This document shows positions 41,545 through 51,350 of a DNA stretch of 64,000 nucleotides, in pieces. How positions within the stretch are numbered: position 1 is the first letter of the stretch; every line of letters starts with the position of its first letter. The position numbers and the translations under genes were made by a program. The stretch is from contig NZ_CP019446.1 of assembly GCF_001975225.1 (NCBI RefSeq), forward strand, positions 49,444 through 113,443. The letters run 5' to 3'. Source of the stretch: Kosakonia cowanii JCM 10956 = DSM 18146. GTDB lineage: Bacteria > Pseudomonadota > Gammaproteobacteria > Enterobacterales > Enterobacteriaceae. The notes beneath the pieces are model-generated. The model did no database searches, was not told the origin of the DNA, and was given only the letters and a program-made list of their open reading frames with translations.

Positions 41545-42424
41545 GCCAGGTGGTTCCGGCACCCTGCTCACACAAGCACGGCAGGACGCCGTGCGAAGCT
41601 CCGATCTGATTAACCGCACAGGCCACAACCGGTAACCCGGTGCAGCCGGACAGGCCTTTCAGTCCGGGTATGACGGGTTGGGCAAGCCCGGAGGATTCCG
41701 GGCGCGGCAGTAGGGTTTAAGCAAGCGGTTAATCTCATGTATTCCCACTCAGCGTTAAGTTCTATTGTCACCAGATATATATTTCTTCTACTTCTTCAGT
41801 TTTTCCCATACTGCGCTCTCACCTAATTGACTCTGCCCCAAAATCCTGTGCCGTTCAGAAAAAGATTTCAACATTATCCATATTTCACTGAACAGAAGTT
41901 GTGGCAATGAAAAAATACGATTCACCATAGAGCAAATTCTCTTCACCCACAGCAGGCTGAACTGGGCAACCGGGCGTCGTATGTCTTTCGTAAGCAGGGG
42001 ATTTCGCACGCTATATTCTCTTAATGACGCAAGAAATAAGAAGATACTTTTCCCGCAGAGCTGAAGCATATACGTCAGATGTAAGACGAAAGTCTGCGGC
42101 CGGAAAACTGGCGGCCAAGTTGAGCCTCGACAAGGCTATTTTTCATGACCTACAGTAAAAAAATACATGCTGGTACGATTGCGTGAATAATGAATTCCCA
42201 TTTTGCAGACACATTATGAGTCCAGAGAGCTACAGCTATGTTCTGCGTTACATGTCATCCGCAGCCCGTTCCGTTACCATTCTGCGGACGCCGATGGTGA
42301 GAAGCTTCGCCTAAGTATCCGCTAAAAAACAAAACTAAGACTGAAAACCACAAACAATTGGGCAGGCTTTATTTCGTCTTTGAAGGATTTGGCAAGCCCG
42401 GAAAATCCGGGCTCGGTTTGGGAA
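41545..42424. other. Gene-poor interval with paired GGCAAGCCCGGA repeats
   Basis: The stretch between umuC and the partition locus has no convincing gene. A hairpin-forming motif GGCAAGCCCGGAnnATnCCGGGC occurs at about 41681-41703 and again at 42391-42412. A 93-aa minus-strand frame at 41788-42069 lacks a ribosome site and family likeness. Confidence 0.5.
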
Positions 42425-42432
42425 AGACATAA

Positions 42433-42514
42433 TGAAATTGTGGCGATTTCAGAGTGAAATTATGAAGAAAAAACATTTTAAATCAGACAATTAAATACGT
42501 AATTTCACTGGCGA
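42433..42514. promoter_or_regulatory. parS: P1-like parS centromere
   Basis: The site has both P1 ParB-box types on either side of an AT-rich spacer. Hexamer TGGCGA occurs at 42441-42446 and 42509-42514. Heptamers GTGAAAT/ATTTCAC are at 42454-42460 and 42502-42508, with TGAAAT at 42433-42438. P1 parS has the same ordering of A and B boxes around an IHF bend and also lies just downstream of parB. Confidence 0.82.
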
Positions 42515-42524
42515 AGAATCACCT

Positions 42525-43502
42525 TTACGCATCATTAGAAAGATGTTTTTGAAGAGCTTTCGCTACAGCTTCATCGATCTCGTCTTGCAGTTCTTTCGAT
42601 AATCGATTGAATTCGTAAACAAACATGCGCCCTTTATTACGCTTTCTGGCAAATCGGTCTTTGTCCGGGAAAGACCACAGGTTCGTTACAACCGCTTTGT
42701 CTTTGCCTTTAAGAGAAGCCATAGCTGCGGTTTCACGGGTTAGGATCTTGATAATCCTGTTTTTAACTTCGTCTTCAGCAAGCGAGGCATCAGCCAGGAT
42801 GATATTAATTTCTGGTGCAGTTGTTTCGAGCAAGGCCTCAATAGAAAGGTCTTTACCCTTAAGCATTTCTTCCAGCGCACCTAACGCCTTGTAATCTGTA
42901 AATCCTAGTTCCGACTGAACCGGGAATATCGAAACTAACAAAGCTGATACAGATGCAGCCTGAATAGCGCGCGTAACTTTTGCTTCCGACAATCCTTCCA
43001 ACCTGGCAATATCTTTCTGGCTCATGCCCGTGTTTTTGAGCGTTAAAAGACGTAATCCAATCTCACGGATATTGTGCTCCTTGGCAGTCTGGATATCTCT
43101 AGCCAGTTTCCGCGCTTCATCAGCGGAGATAGGGGACTTTGTCACCATAATATTCAACGCTGTATGGCAAAGGATGGCAGATGCTCGCCGTCTGGAACCA
43201 TCGATGATCTCAATGCCTTCTTCACGTTTAATGCCAATGCACGGGAAGAACTGCTGCAATCTAAGGGTAGATGTAATGTCTTTCAGTGATTCAGGGGTCA
43301 GACTAGATTGATCGCGACCATTTGTTTCCTGCAGTACGTACGTCTTGCCTTCTACTTCATTTGCAGGAATGGTTTCCAAAGTGAAGACGGCTTTCCGTCC
43401 AGTTGAAAGGGTAAAGATTTGCTCAAGCGCGCTGTCTGATAAGTTACTGGTTATTGCCGATGGATTAAATGTCCGACCAATAGTTGCTCTTTTTGTGCTC
43501 AT
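42525..43502 (-). CDS. parB: ParB, P1-type partition protein
   Basis: The ATG at 43502 with GAGGG upstream gives 325 aa (P1 ParB is 333). A ParB core is seen (IDGSRRRASAILCHTALNIMVT), then the helix-turn-helix GMSQKDIARLEGLSEAKVTRAIQ and a C-terminal dimerisation domain containing NRLSKELQDEIDEAV. It binds the adjacent parS and stimulates ParA. It starts 7 bp after parA. Confidence 0.94.
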   Translation of the reverse strand: MSTKRATIGRTFNPSAITSNLSDSALEQIFTLSTGRKAVFTLETIPANEVEGKTYVLQETNGRDQSSLTPESLKDITSTLRLQQFFPCIGIKREEGIEIIDGSRRRASAILCHTALNIMVTKSPISADEARKLARDIQTAKEHNIREIGLRLLTLKNTGMSQKDIARLEGLSEAKVTRAIQAASVSALLVSIFPVQSELGFTDYKALGALEEMLKGKDLSIEALLETTAPEINIILADASLAEDEVKNRIIKILTRETAAMASLKGKDKAVVTNLWSFPDKDRFARKRNKGRMFVYEFNRLSKELQDEIDEAVAKALQKHLSNDA

Positions 43503-43509
43503 AAGTCCC

Positions 43510-44706
43510 TCAATTCGCTCGGATAAATTCAATGCGATCAAATACAGCTTTTGCAAAATCTTCTGCCGCCAATCTGGCATTTCTCAGAGCTTCATTGCTG
43601 CCAATATACGTCGATGGGTTAGCAGATATGACAGTATCAAAAGACTCTCCACATCTCTCAAAACCGTCGAGACGGGGTAGGGCGACATCCAGCATGTCAC
43701 CGCCAAAAATTTCTTTCGCAAGGCTGTGGCACAATTTATGGTCTGGTTTATTAGAAAGCTTGGACATGAAACCAATGTTGCCAACAAGGTGACATGGATA
43801 ACCTGATTCGCTGATGATATCCACCAGTTCAGGTAGACGGGTCAGATACTTCAGTGTCGAGTGAAAATCTACCTGTGCAGGTGGTACAGGAGTCAGAAGT
43901 AAATCCGCTGCGGCAATCGCATTTTTCAAAAAGGCATCAAGGTGAGGTCCGCTATCGATGAAAATGAAATCATAATCGTTCTTGAGCTTAGCTATTAGAT
44001 TTTCTTTCAGGACAGCATGCTCGTTCTGAGCAGGTAGATGTTGAGCACATAGTTCTGTCCATGCTGATGCTATAAACGCATCGTCGATGGAAGCAGGGAG
44101 AACATCCACTCCCGGGACAATAGAAGATACGATAAACTCATTAAGCAGTTCTTCCCGCGTTACATTCTGCAGCATTGCCTGCGCTGCGGTAGTTTCGACT
44201 ATGCCAACAGCCTGCGTATGGTTTAAAAACATCGTTGCAGATGACTGGGGATCCAAATCAATAACTAGAATCCGCAGATCTTCAAAGAGCAAATGAGGAT
44301 GCGTACGTAGGGCATGTGCCAGAGAAACGGTGGATACGGTTTTTGAAACCCCACCTTTTAAATTCCCTACAAAAACGGTAAATGCTTCCTGATGTCTGTC
44401 CCTGTATTTCGGGACTCCGCGGTGATGATAAATATCGATAATGTTCTGAATGGACATTGCATATTTGGAGGATGTCCCGGCTGGTCGTTTATCAAAGACA
44501 TAGCCTTTTTCTTCCATTTCATTTACTGCGTAATCCACGTTTGCTCTGGTGAGCTTTGGCAGTTTAGCCAATGCTGCTTTCGCATATACTTGATAGTAAA
44601 CGTTTTCTTGCAATTCTTCCTTCTGAGCCCGAATCTGTTCTGTCAGACCAATGAGCATTTTTTCAGAACGTTGCGCTACTTTAAGTAACTGTGATGAGTT
44701 GTTCAT
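43510..44706 (-). CDS. parA: ParA, P1-type partition ATPase
   Basis: The 398-aa product is strikingly close to P1 ParA over its length. An N-terminal regulatory DNA-binding domain contains LTRANVDYAVNEMEEKGYVFDKRPAG, the deviant Walker A is NLKGGVSKTVST near residue 118, and DLDPQSSATMF and FIDSGPHLDAFLKNA follow. It patterns plasmids over the nucleoid and represses its own operon. An operator upstream is expected but was not pinned down. Confidence 0.96.
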   Translation of the reverse strand: MNNSSQLLKVAQRSEKMLIGLTEQIRAQKEELQENVYYQVYAKAALAKLPKLTRANVDYAVNEMEEKGYVFDKRPAGTSSKYAMSIQNIIDIYHHRGVPKYRDRHQEAFTVFVGNLKGGVSKTVSTVSLAHALRTHPHLLFEDLRILVIDLDPQSSATMFLNHTQAVGIVETTAAQAMLQNVTREELLNEFIVSSIVPGVDVLPASIDDAFIASAWTELCAQHLPAQNEHAVLKENLIAKLKNDYDFIFIDSGPHLDAFLKNAIAAADLLLTPVPPAQVDFHSTLKYLTRLPELVDIISESGYPCHLVGNIGFMSKLSNKPDHKLCHSLAKEIFGGDMLDVALPRLDGFERCGESFDTVISANPSTYIGSNEALRNARLAAEDFAKAVFDRIEFIRAN

Positions 44707-44709
44707 CAA

Positions 44710-45103
44710 AAGTTCCCTTTATGCAGGATTAATGAATTTAATCAAGAATGCTACACACAAGAAACAAAGTAAACATTTAACCCAAAATTTTAGCGTAAAG
44801 ATCAGATGTTTGCTCTCATTGGGATTGGTGAGCGAGGTTTTCAGATTGGCTCGATCAAACATTCAGGATTAAAAGAAAAAAGCTGCCTAGAAGAGTGACC
44901 TGAAACCGGTCAAACAGAACGTAGTTATATAAGGTAAGGCTATTGGTGATCGAGTTCCGGAATTAGTTGCAGGGTGAAATAGTTAGTGCAGCTAATTGTG
45001 CGCAGATAATCTGAGGCTGAGCATAGTTTGATCAAAAAGCAGATCCTCTGTTTTACCATTGGATAAGACCAAAGAAGATTAAAAAAAATACTGTAACTCT
45101 ATG
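44710..45103. other. Intergenic region between parA and the replication origin
   Basis: This AT-rich stretch contains the parA promoter region and no credible ORF. Short inverted repeats are present near 44860-44930 but no specific operator could be identified. Confidence 0.45.
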
Positions 45104-45187
45104 ACGTTATCCACTTATCCACCGGGTAGATCCAAACAATAATGATCCTAAGTAGATCCACTATAAGATCCAAATAGATCCCCGATC
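45104..45187. other. oriV: Replication origin core: tandem DnaA boxes and Dam-site cluster
   Basis: Two perfect DnaA boxes TTATCCAC abut at 45107-45122. They are followed by six GATC sites within 59 bp (45129 to 45187), mostly in AGATCCA repeats. Clustered Dam sites beside DnaA boxes are typical of initiator-controlled origins such as P1 and RepFIB and may allow SeqA/hemimethylation control. Confidence 0.8.
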
Positions 45188-45224
45188 GCTGAGAGCCGCG
45201 CCAGTACTGGGCTGGGAGGTGATT

Positions 45225-45350
45225 GTCATAAGCTATAAAGAGAAGAAGATAAGCTGTGACAAGCACCATATAAACTACAAGGAGATAACTCTATGCTGTA
45301 GACAGTAAACAATATAAGCTATAGTCAGATAGCAGCGGTAAGCGGCTGTA
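45225..45350. repeat. Upstream RepFIB-type iterons
   Basis: Copies of a core resembling ATAAGCTATA(G) occur at about 45229-45238, 45249-45258 (partial) and 45314-45324, with related variants between. They lie between the origin core and repA and are expected to bind RepA for initiation and autorepression. Confidence 0.65.
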
Positions 45351-45495
45351 TAACTTGTATCTAAAAACCACTCTATTTTTCATTGAGCTACGATGTGTTT
45401 TATTACATCAGAAAGATTTCGTTGCTCAACGATCCACAGATCTGGAGCTCGTCTTGGAAAACGAAAATAAAGATCTTAAAACCCTGTTTGAAGAG

Positions 45496-46476
45496 ATGGA
45501 TAAGTCTACTGGTGAACTTATTACCCTCACCCCAAATTCTAACAATACGGTTCAGCCAGTCGCGCTAATGCGACTTGGTGTTTTCGTTCCAACACTCAAG
45601 TCACTGAAAAATAGTAAAAATAATACGTTATCAAAAACTGATGCGACCGAAGAGCTGACGCGTTTGTCCTTGGCCAAAGCGGAGGGTTTCGACAAAGTCG
45701 AGATCACAGGTCCGAGGCTGGATATGGATAATGACTTTAAAACTTGGGTCGGTATTATCCACTCCTTTGCCAAACATAAAGTGATAGGCGATAAGGTTCA
45801 GCTATCATTTGTTGAATTTGCCAAACTCTGTGGGATCCCATCAAGCCAGTCCTCACGCAAGCTCAGGGAGCGCATCAGCCCCTCACTCAAGCGTATAGCA
45901 GGCACGGTAATATCATTTTCCCGCACGACTGAAAAGCATACAAAAGAGTATATAACTCATCTGGTACAGTCCGCGTTCTATGATACCGAACGTGATATCG
46001 TGGTTCTTCAGGCGGATCCGCGGTTATTCGAACTTTATGAGTTTGATAAAAAAGTACTTCTTCAGCTTAAGGCTATAAACGCGTTGAAGCGCCGCGAGTC
46101 TGCTCAGGCGCTATATACCTTTATAGAGAGTCTGCCAAAAGATCCTGCCCCCATATCGCTGGCACGCTTAAGAGCAAGACTGAGCCTGAAATCACCAGTA
46201 TTTTCACAAAATCAGACCGTTCGCCGGGCTATGCAGCAGCTCAAAGAGATTGGCTACCTTGATTATACCGAGATGCAGCGCGGACGCAGCGTGCTGTTTA
46301 ACGTACATTATCGTCGTCCCAAGCTCAAAGCACCTAAAGACGCTAGCGAAGAGAATCCTAAGCTGACTGGCAGTCCAGCAAGCCCTCCCGATCAAGAGCT
46401 TACCGAAAAGCTCCAGGTTCTTGAAAAGCTTGGCATCACCATGGACGACTTGGAAAAACTCTTCCGTAATAAGTAA
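45496..46476 (+). CDS. repA: RepFIB-type replication initiator RepA
   Basis: From the ATG at 45496 the product is 326 aa, and it aligns from [38 protein letters not shown] onward with RepFIB initiators. Two winged-helix domains are evident ([31 protein letters not shown] in the second). An in-frame CTG 12 bases upstream, or a longer frame to 45355, are alternative starts. It binds the flanking iterons and sets copy number and incompatibility. Relatives are IncFIB plasmids. Confidence 0.94.
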   Translation: MDKSTGELITLTPNSNNTVQPVALMRLGVFVPTLKSLKNSKNNTLSKTDATEELTRLSLAKAEGFDKVEITGPRLDMDNDFKTWVGIIHSFAKHKVIGDKVQLSFVEFAKLCGIPSSQSSRKLRERISPSLKRIAGTVISFSRTTEKHTKEYITHLVQSAFYDTERDIVVLQADPRLFELYEFDKKVLLQLKAINALKRRESAQALYTFIESLPKDPAPISLARLRARLSLKSPVFSQNQTVRRAMQQLKEIGYLDYTEMQRGRSVLFNVHYRRPKLKAPKDASEENPKLTGSPASPPDQELTEKLQVLEKLGITMDDLEKLFRNK

Positions 46477-46544
46477 CCTAATAAGCGTGAGCGATTAACC
46501 CCTATTCAATTCTCATCGCCAGTGAGTACCGACGAGTTCAGTGC

Positions 46545-46930
46545 TCACTACAGCTTATACATATTATTTGACGAGCACTTTTGCTAACCCTGCCCTTCGG
46601 TCAGCCGATTCTCGCTGCTATTTACTCGCTATAGTTTATGTTTCACTCATCATTACGTGACAATCCTCACTATAGCTTATGTATCAACATTCCAGAAGTA
46701 CCTCTGCTCCCTATAGCTTATTTCCTAGCGTTTGTAAGTGCTTGCTTACCTCGGTGGCTAATGAATAAGTGGCTTAGGTTTAGGAAAGGAAGTTAGGTCT
46801 ACTGAATAACATAAACTATAGCGAGATAGTAACTTGCTATAGTTTATGCCTCTCAGCCTGTGGTTCATTTCACTCGCCATACCTCGTGACATAAACTGTA
46901 GTAAGCATATGCTTGCTACAGTTTATGCTT
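46545..46930. repeat. Downstream iteron array (copy control/incompatibility)
   Basis: About eight copies of a CTATAG(T/C)TTATG-like core appear in both orientations, for example near 46551, 46622, 46670, 46717, 46813, 46843, 46893 and 46918. Such an array downstream of repA is the known RepFIB layout, where it titrates RepA and causes handcuffing. Confidence 0.8.
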
Positions 46931-46934
46931 TCAT

Positions 46935-47231
46935 TGAGACAAATGAAGGAAATATGATGGTAATCATCCTGATGCAAGCAAAATGCCTCCATTTACATCG
47001 GAATGATCAGCCTATGTTTCGCTGAATTTACTCACTGGTAAGCATTAAGAGAACGCGAGCACGTAGTGATGCTGATGTTGTTTTGCATCGACCATTGTAC
47101 GGGAAAGGTGAGAAGAGGTGGGCAGCATGGATGAAGGTATTACTTTACTGAACTTGGATAGCGCTAGTATCCTGGCAGACTAATCTCTATGCACCCGTGG
47201 TCTGCGCGCTGTGAACCGGAGGCTTGACCCC
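46935..47231. other. Gene-free interval after the iterons
   Basis: No ORF with a ribosome site, repeat or terminator stood out. In many RepFIB plasmids a tyrosine recombinase gene follows the iterons; here only a remnant is found, at 49226. Confidence 0.45.
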
Positions 47232-48572
47232 TTAATCGATAAGATTCATGAAGATGCCAAAAACGTGTCTCGAGAAAGTTTTATTCAGTTCCTGTGGCCA
47301 GCGGGGAGGATCAGTCTGCAGTAAACCCAACTCACGCATGCCTTTGTGCTGTTCCGCCTTTCGCTCGCAGTAATCATCGTCGGTATATCCCATAGTTTCG
47401 ATCACCATAGTATGATGTTTTCCGCCCGGCTTACTGGCTGTAACTATGAAATCCGGCAGAACAAACCCTCTTTCGCCGTTTAGGGTCACTTCGAAATCAA
47501 AAAGCGGTTTTTCCAGACTCAGAGCCGGCGCATCCGGTTTTTTTGCAACCCAGCCCGCAACTTCAGCCAAGCTTTCGATGGTGGTGCGCTCAAGTCCGCT
47601 GTCGACTGGTACCGGACATCCACGGCGGAATAAGGCATGTGCATATCCTTCGCTGCAGATAACCCTGCCATGCATCCCCCGGCGAAATGCCAGAATGACC
47701 CAGTAGGGGGGGCGCGCACCATCCTGCGCTTCGCCATTAATACTTACGCCGCGCTCCGGACGAAACTGCAGCTCTCCACCCGGCCAACAAAACGAGACTT
47801 CATCGCGGGTTACCTGATCGGACATAAAAATCTGAAAGAACATCCGCGTTTTGCCTGCTGGCCAGTGAGTGTCTGGACGCTCCAGTTCCTGCATTAGCTT
47901 TTCCTTGCCGTTCTCACTCATCGCTGGCGAAAAACGTACAATCTCCGAGAGTCTGCGAGCGTGGATAAATTCGATATTTTCGGCGACAGCCCGAAGTGCA
48001 TTAATGGATTCCATCACTCCAATCACTGGGAGGGGGTGTAGCGTGGCCAGACGGTTAAGTCCTGCATCCTCTATCAGCGAAAGCAGCAGGCGCGCAATAC
48101 GCGAACGTCGAGTCCGGCGAGTACGCTCGCCTGCCGGAGCGACCAGACGCCCCGGAGACTTAATCCTGGTTTCGGAGTCGTCAGGCGGCAAAAAACTTCG
48201 GTAACTGATGCGCTTGCTGCCTGCTGTTTTACGGGCTCCAGAAGATGTAGCATCAGTATCTCCATTGAACGGACGGAACATCGCGCAGTCAGGCGCATGC
48301 TCATGGTTAAATCCGGCCAGAAAAAGAGTACCAGTGCCCTGCATCAGGTTAGCGCTATTCATCTCCGGCGAATCGCCCGGCACACAGTCACACTGCAGCC
48401 AGGCTTCCCTTTGCCGCATTTCCAGGAGGATCTTTTCTGCCAGCACGTACTGATCACGCCGGGTAAAAATCCGCCGTCCGGACACGTTCTTTAGGGCGGT
48501 TTCTTCGTCCTTGTCCAGCCAGCGGATGAGACCACCCCGAGGTGATTTCTTACGGACAAGTTTCATGGCCAT
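47232..48572 (-). CDS. DUF1173-like protein with PD-(D/E)xK-like C-terminus
   Basis: The 446-aa product has an N-terminal CDC....HAPDCAMF pattern (two Cys pairs, possible zinc site, near residues 80-120), as in DUF1173 plasmid/ICE proteins. The C-terminal part reads FVLPDFIVTAS, then MVIETMGYTDDDYCERKAEQHKGM, which fits the PD...(D/E)xK layout only loosely (Glu-Thr-Met in the last part). The function is unknown; a nuclease-like role in conjugation is inferred. The ATG at 48566 is an alternative start. Confidence 0.6.
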   Translation of the reverse strand: MAMKLVRKKSPRGGLIRWLDKDEETALKNVSGRRIFTRRDQYVLAEKILLEMRQREAWLQCDCVPGDSPEMNSANLMQGTGTLFLAGFNHEHAPDCAMFRPFNGDTDATSSGARKTAGSKRISYRSFLPPDDSETRIKSPGRLVAPAGERTRRTRRSRIARLLLSLIEDAGLNRLATLHPLPVIGVMESINALRAVAENIEFIHARRLSEIVRFSPAMSENGKEKLMQELERPDTHWPAGKTRMFFQIFMSDQVTRDEVSFCWPGGELQFRPERGVSINGEAQDGARPPYWVILAFRRGMHGRVICSEGYAHALFRRGCPVPVDSGLERTTIESLAEVAGWVAKKPDAPALSLEKPLFDFEVTLNGERGFVLPDFIVTASKPGGKHHTMVIETMGYTDDDYCERKAEQHKGMRELGLLQTDPPRWPQELNKTFSRHVFGIFMNLID

Positions 48573-48715
48573 ACAGAACAGTTTCCTTTTCTGTGTGAGT
48601 AAGTCGCTGATAGGATTGGTGTACTGGAGATTAACACATTGAGCTGCTCAGTAAGGAGCGAGCCAGTTGTACATGACCATTATAATTAGTTCGTAAATAT
48701 TTAAATGAGATCTGT

Positions 48716-49159
48716 ATGTTAAAAGAATTCTCAGTATTCACTGACACTGCAACGCTTTCAGTATTTGACATTGATGCGGTTAAGCACAGAGTTCCTGATT
48801 CACCTGACTGGTGGACCATTGAGGAGAATGAGATCCTTGAAGTGAACAAGGGCAACATCGCTTTTCTTGGGTTGGGCGCTGATGGTGACTACATCGTTAA
48901 GGTGTCGGAATCTGTTGAAGGTGAAGCAGGTGCACTGAATTTGCACTTCCCGTCAGGCAACGTTTTTATCGGGGCAGGCGAGGACACGTCCGGAGGCGAT
49001 CTGGAACCCGACGGATCTGATGTCATCGAAGGAGAAACCTTGAGCTTTGCGCCTGGCTACTACAGCATGAAATATTCTCGCGCAGGAAGTGTAATAGAAC
49101 TTTGCTTTGAGCCGACCCGGGAAAGATATAATTCTGTAGAAGAGCCTGTACGGATATAA
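48716..49159 (+). CDS. Hypothetical acidic protein (possible DUF6386 type)
   Basis: The 147-aa product is acidic and strand-rich (MLKEFSVFTDTATLSVFDIDAVKHRV, EVNKGNIAFLGLGADGDYIVKV), with no signal peptide or helix. It may belong to the small DUF6386 group, but this is from memory of the pattern only. Such single-domain proteins are often immunity or accessory proteins. It lies between the DUF1173-like gene and the recombinase remnant. Confidence 0.5.
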   Translation: MLKEFSVFTDTATLSVFDIDAVKHRVPDSPDWWTIEENEILEVNKGNIAFLGLGADGDYIVKVSESVEGEAGALNLHFPSGNVFIGAGEDTSGGDLEPDGSDVIEGETLSFAPGYYSMKYSRAGSVIELCFEPTRERYNSVEEPVRI

Positions 49160-49225
49160 AAGATGGAGCCTTATGTCCATTGACAGGTCATAGATCGCGC
49201 TGACGCAGGGAGCCGTTAACGTATG

Positions 49226-49450
49226 TCAGCCCTTGTGAATGCCCTTGAGTAAGGCGACAGCCTCTTCACCCGGCATTTCAAACCGAACGCGGTGGCGTGC
49301 GGCGATATCCAGAGCAAAGACTTTTGTATTTACCTCCGTCGAGCTGACGGATTTGTGCCCCATCAGGGTCTGCAGGATCTTGAGAGGTATGCCGGCGTGC
49401 AGCATGTGCATGGCATAGCTGTGCCGGAACGTGTGCGGCGTCACCGGCAC
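49226..49450 (-). pseudogene. C-terminal remnant of a tyrosine recombinase (ResD/RepFIB-associated)
   Basis: Only the last 74 residues remain: TPHTFRHSYAMHMLHAG (catalytic Arg and His), LMGHKSVSSTEV (second His), then N where the active Tyr should be (EVNTKVFALD instead of EVYTKVFALD). It is cut at its 5' side exactly where the VapC remnant on the other strand begins. RepFIB plasmids normally keep this recombinase for multimer resolution, so the function appears lost. Confidence 0.85.
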
Positions 49451-49461
49451 GGAGGCCTCGC

Positions 49462-49706
49462 CCCGTCACATGCAGCTGGTCGATGAATTCTGCGCCCGGC
49501 TCGATGCCGTCCTGCCCTGGGACCGCGCCGCAGTGGACGCCACCACGGAAATCCGGGTTGCGCTGCGCCTCGCCGGCACGCCAATTGGCCCGAATGACAC
49601 GGCGATTGCCGGACATGCCATCGCGACCGGTGCCGTGCTGGTGACGAATAATGTGAGAGAGTTTGAGCCGTTGCCGGATCTGATTCTGGAGGACTGGGTT
49701 AAATAA
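49462..49706 (+). pseudogene. VapC toxin remnant 1 (C-terminal two thirds)
   Basis: The frame reads ASPRHMQLVDEFCARLDAV, then PWDRAAVDATTEIRVALRLAGTPIGPNDTAIAGHAI and LVTNNVREF, the unmistakable PIN-domain end of MvpT/VapC. The N-terminal third with the first acidic active-site residue is missing; the sequence begins at the junction with the recombinase remnant. No VapB antitoxin is adjacent. The toxin must be inactive. Confidence 0.88.
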
Positions 49707-49873
49707 CCGCAGCCAGATGTGAAGTAAAAATGTCCGCTTTGTGCCAGAAGCGGACGTTGCTAATAACAGTCTGAATGGATCTACCGGGCACAGGTCAGTT
49801 TAGGTGATTGTCCTCATGGGTGATATGAGGACATTCATGATTGAGTGGTGCGTTCTTCAGTGGGAAGCTGTCA

Positions 49874-50506
49874 CTATCTCTTTGCCTCGAAAGCAATCTT
49901 GAGGGCTAACCCTGCCAGTACAGTCCCCATTAACCAACGTTGTATTTTTATCCATGCAGGACGACCTGAAAGGAAACCAGCTATTGAACCTGCCACCATG
50001 ACAATCATGCCATTTACCATCAGGCTTATAGCTATCTGGACACATCCAAGCGCCAGTGATTGACCAAGAAGGCTGCCGTGACCCGGTTGAATAAACTGCG
50101 GAAGCAATGACAAATACATGATGGCGATTTTAGGATTAGCGACGTTAGTAATGAAGCCCATCATGAACAATTTGGTAGGGGTATCAATCGGCAAATCTTT
50201 AACGCAAAAAGCGGATTTTCCACCGGGCCTTAAAGCATACCAGGCGAGATAAAGAAGGTAAGCGGCGCCGCCAAAACGAAGTAAGTCGTAGGCATAAGGA
50301 ATAGCAAGCACAAATGCCGTTATGCCCAGTGCGGCGCAAAGCATATAAAATACAAAGCCAAGCGCAATTCCACTCAGGGAAATAAGCCCGGCACGTTTCC
50401 CCTGGCAAATGGAGCGAGAAATTAAATAGATCATGTTTGGGCCGGGAGTTAATACCATTCCTAACGCAACCAGGCCAAACGTAAGAAAATGTACGTAATC
50501 AGGCAT
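49874..50506 (-). CDS. LysE/RhtB-family amino-acid exporter
   Basis: The 210-aa product has six predicted membrane helices and the family opening FGLVALGMVLTPGPNMIYLISRS, then GIALGFVFYM and FITNVANPKIAIMYLSLLPQF. LysE-family proteins export amino acids or derivatives; the substrate cannot be told. The gene looks like chromosomal cargo. Its neighbours are unrelated. Confidence 0.92.
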   Translation of the reverse strand: MPDYVHFLTFGLVALGMVLTPGPNMIYLISRSICQGKRAGLISLSGIALGFVFYMLCAALGITAFVLAIPYAYDLLRFGGAAYLLYLAWYALRPGGKSAFCVKDLPIDTPTKLFMMGFITNVANPKIAIMYLSLLPQFIQPGHGSLLGQSLALGCVQIAISLMVNGMIVMVAGSIAGFLSGRPAWIKIQRWLMGTVLAGLALKIAFEAKR

Positions 50507-50936
50507 GACTTATCTCCAGAAAGTAAGTTATGCCCAGACGCGCGGCTCGCAATAACCCATGCTTCCCGATAGTGATCTATCTTTAAGCGTCAGTAACATG
50601 AGCGCATTTACTATAACACAATTTCAACAACACATGGCTCTGCAAATCATAAACATTAATTGCTGAGGCAGTGCGCGGTTTCCTCTGTTCTGTGGTTACG
50701 TCCGCCGAAATGAGCGCGAATGCCCGTTGTGTGCCGTTATATGATGAATTAACCGCTTATCTGAGTCCGGGATGCTCATTGCTCAGGACACTTCGTGATA
50801 AGTATGGGTTTTTAACTTTCCCTCTTCACTCAAAATTGCCTCTGGGTTCCAGCCGCACTGAGGACCTGCTGTGGTCCAGTGCATCACTTTTATGTTAGAA
50901 GAAAGCATTCATTAAGATCACTTGAGGATAAGCAGA
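50507..50936. other. Intergenic region between exporter and DUF4440 genes
   Basis: It holds the exporter promoter region and AT-rich DNA. A 75-aa + frame at 50671-50898 lacks a ribosome site and recognisable features and is not credited. Confidence 0.45.
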
Positions 50937-51293
50937 ATGCTTCTGGAAAAGCTCAGGTTGCTGGAATGCAGCCTTCACGGTGAAAGGCGAAACAATCGGG
51001 AGTGGCTTGAGCGGCTTCTCCATCCTGAATTCCTGGAAATAACACGTTCAGGCGTTATGGTTGACCGTTCAGAGACGATCGCGTCGATATTAAACGAGAA
51101 AACTGCATCGCTTATTATCAGCAGCGATTTTCGCCTCACAGAAATGGGGGAAGGTTGCGTCATACTTCACTACCGGACGTTTTATGCTGACGGCAGTCGT
51201 CCTGCATTGCGTTCTTCCTGCTGGCTGTATTCGGATAATGGTGACTGGACTCTGGTTTTTCATCAGGGAACGCCAGCTGCAGGCGCTGTGTAA
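50937..51293 (+). CDS. DUF4440 / NTF2-like protein
   Basis: The ATG at 50937 (GAGGA upstream) gives 118 aa with the NTF2-like pattern: an N-terminal helix (LLEKLRLLECSLHG), NREWLERLLHPEFLEITRSG, and a strand-rich end (VILHYRTFYADG, SSCWLYSDNGDWTLVFHQGTPA). Family members are small-molecule-binding or enzyme-like proteins of unknown substrate. Its neighbour downstream is a cut ASCH gene on the same strand. Confidence 0.85.
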   Translation: MLLEKLRLLECSLHGERRNNREWLERLLHPEFLEITRSGVMVDRSETIASILNEKTASLIISSDFRLTEMGEGCVILHYRTFYADGSRPALRSSCWLYSDNGDWTLVFHQGTPAAGAV

Positions 51294-51350
51294 ATTTGCG
51301 ACTCAGATATGGTACATCTGGGTCATAGCTGGTGAAAAGGAGAGCAATCA

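Noticed and set aside
41788..42069. 93-aa minus ORF between umuC and parS
   Set aside because: No ribosome site, no family likeness and biased composition; kept only as part of the gene-poor interval.
50671..50898. 75-aa plus ORF upstream of the DUF4440 gene
   Set aside because: No ribosome site or recognisable features; likely chance.
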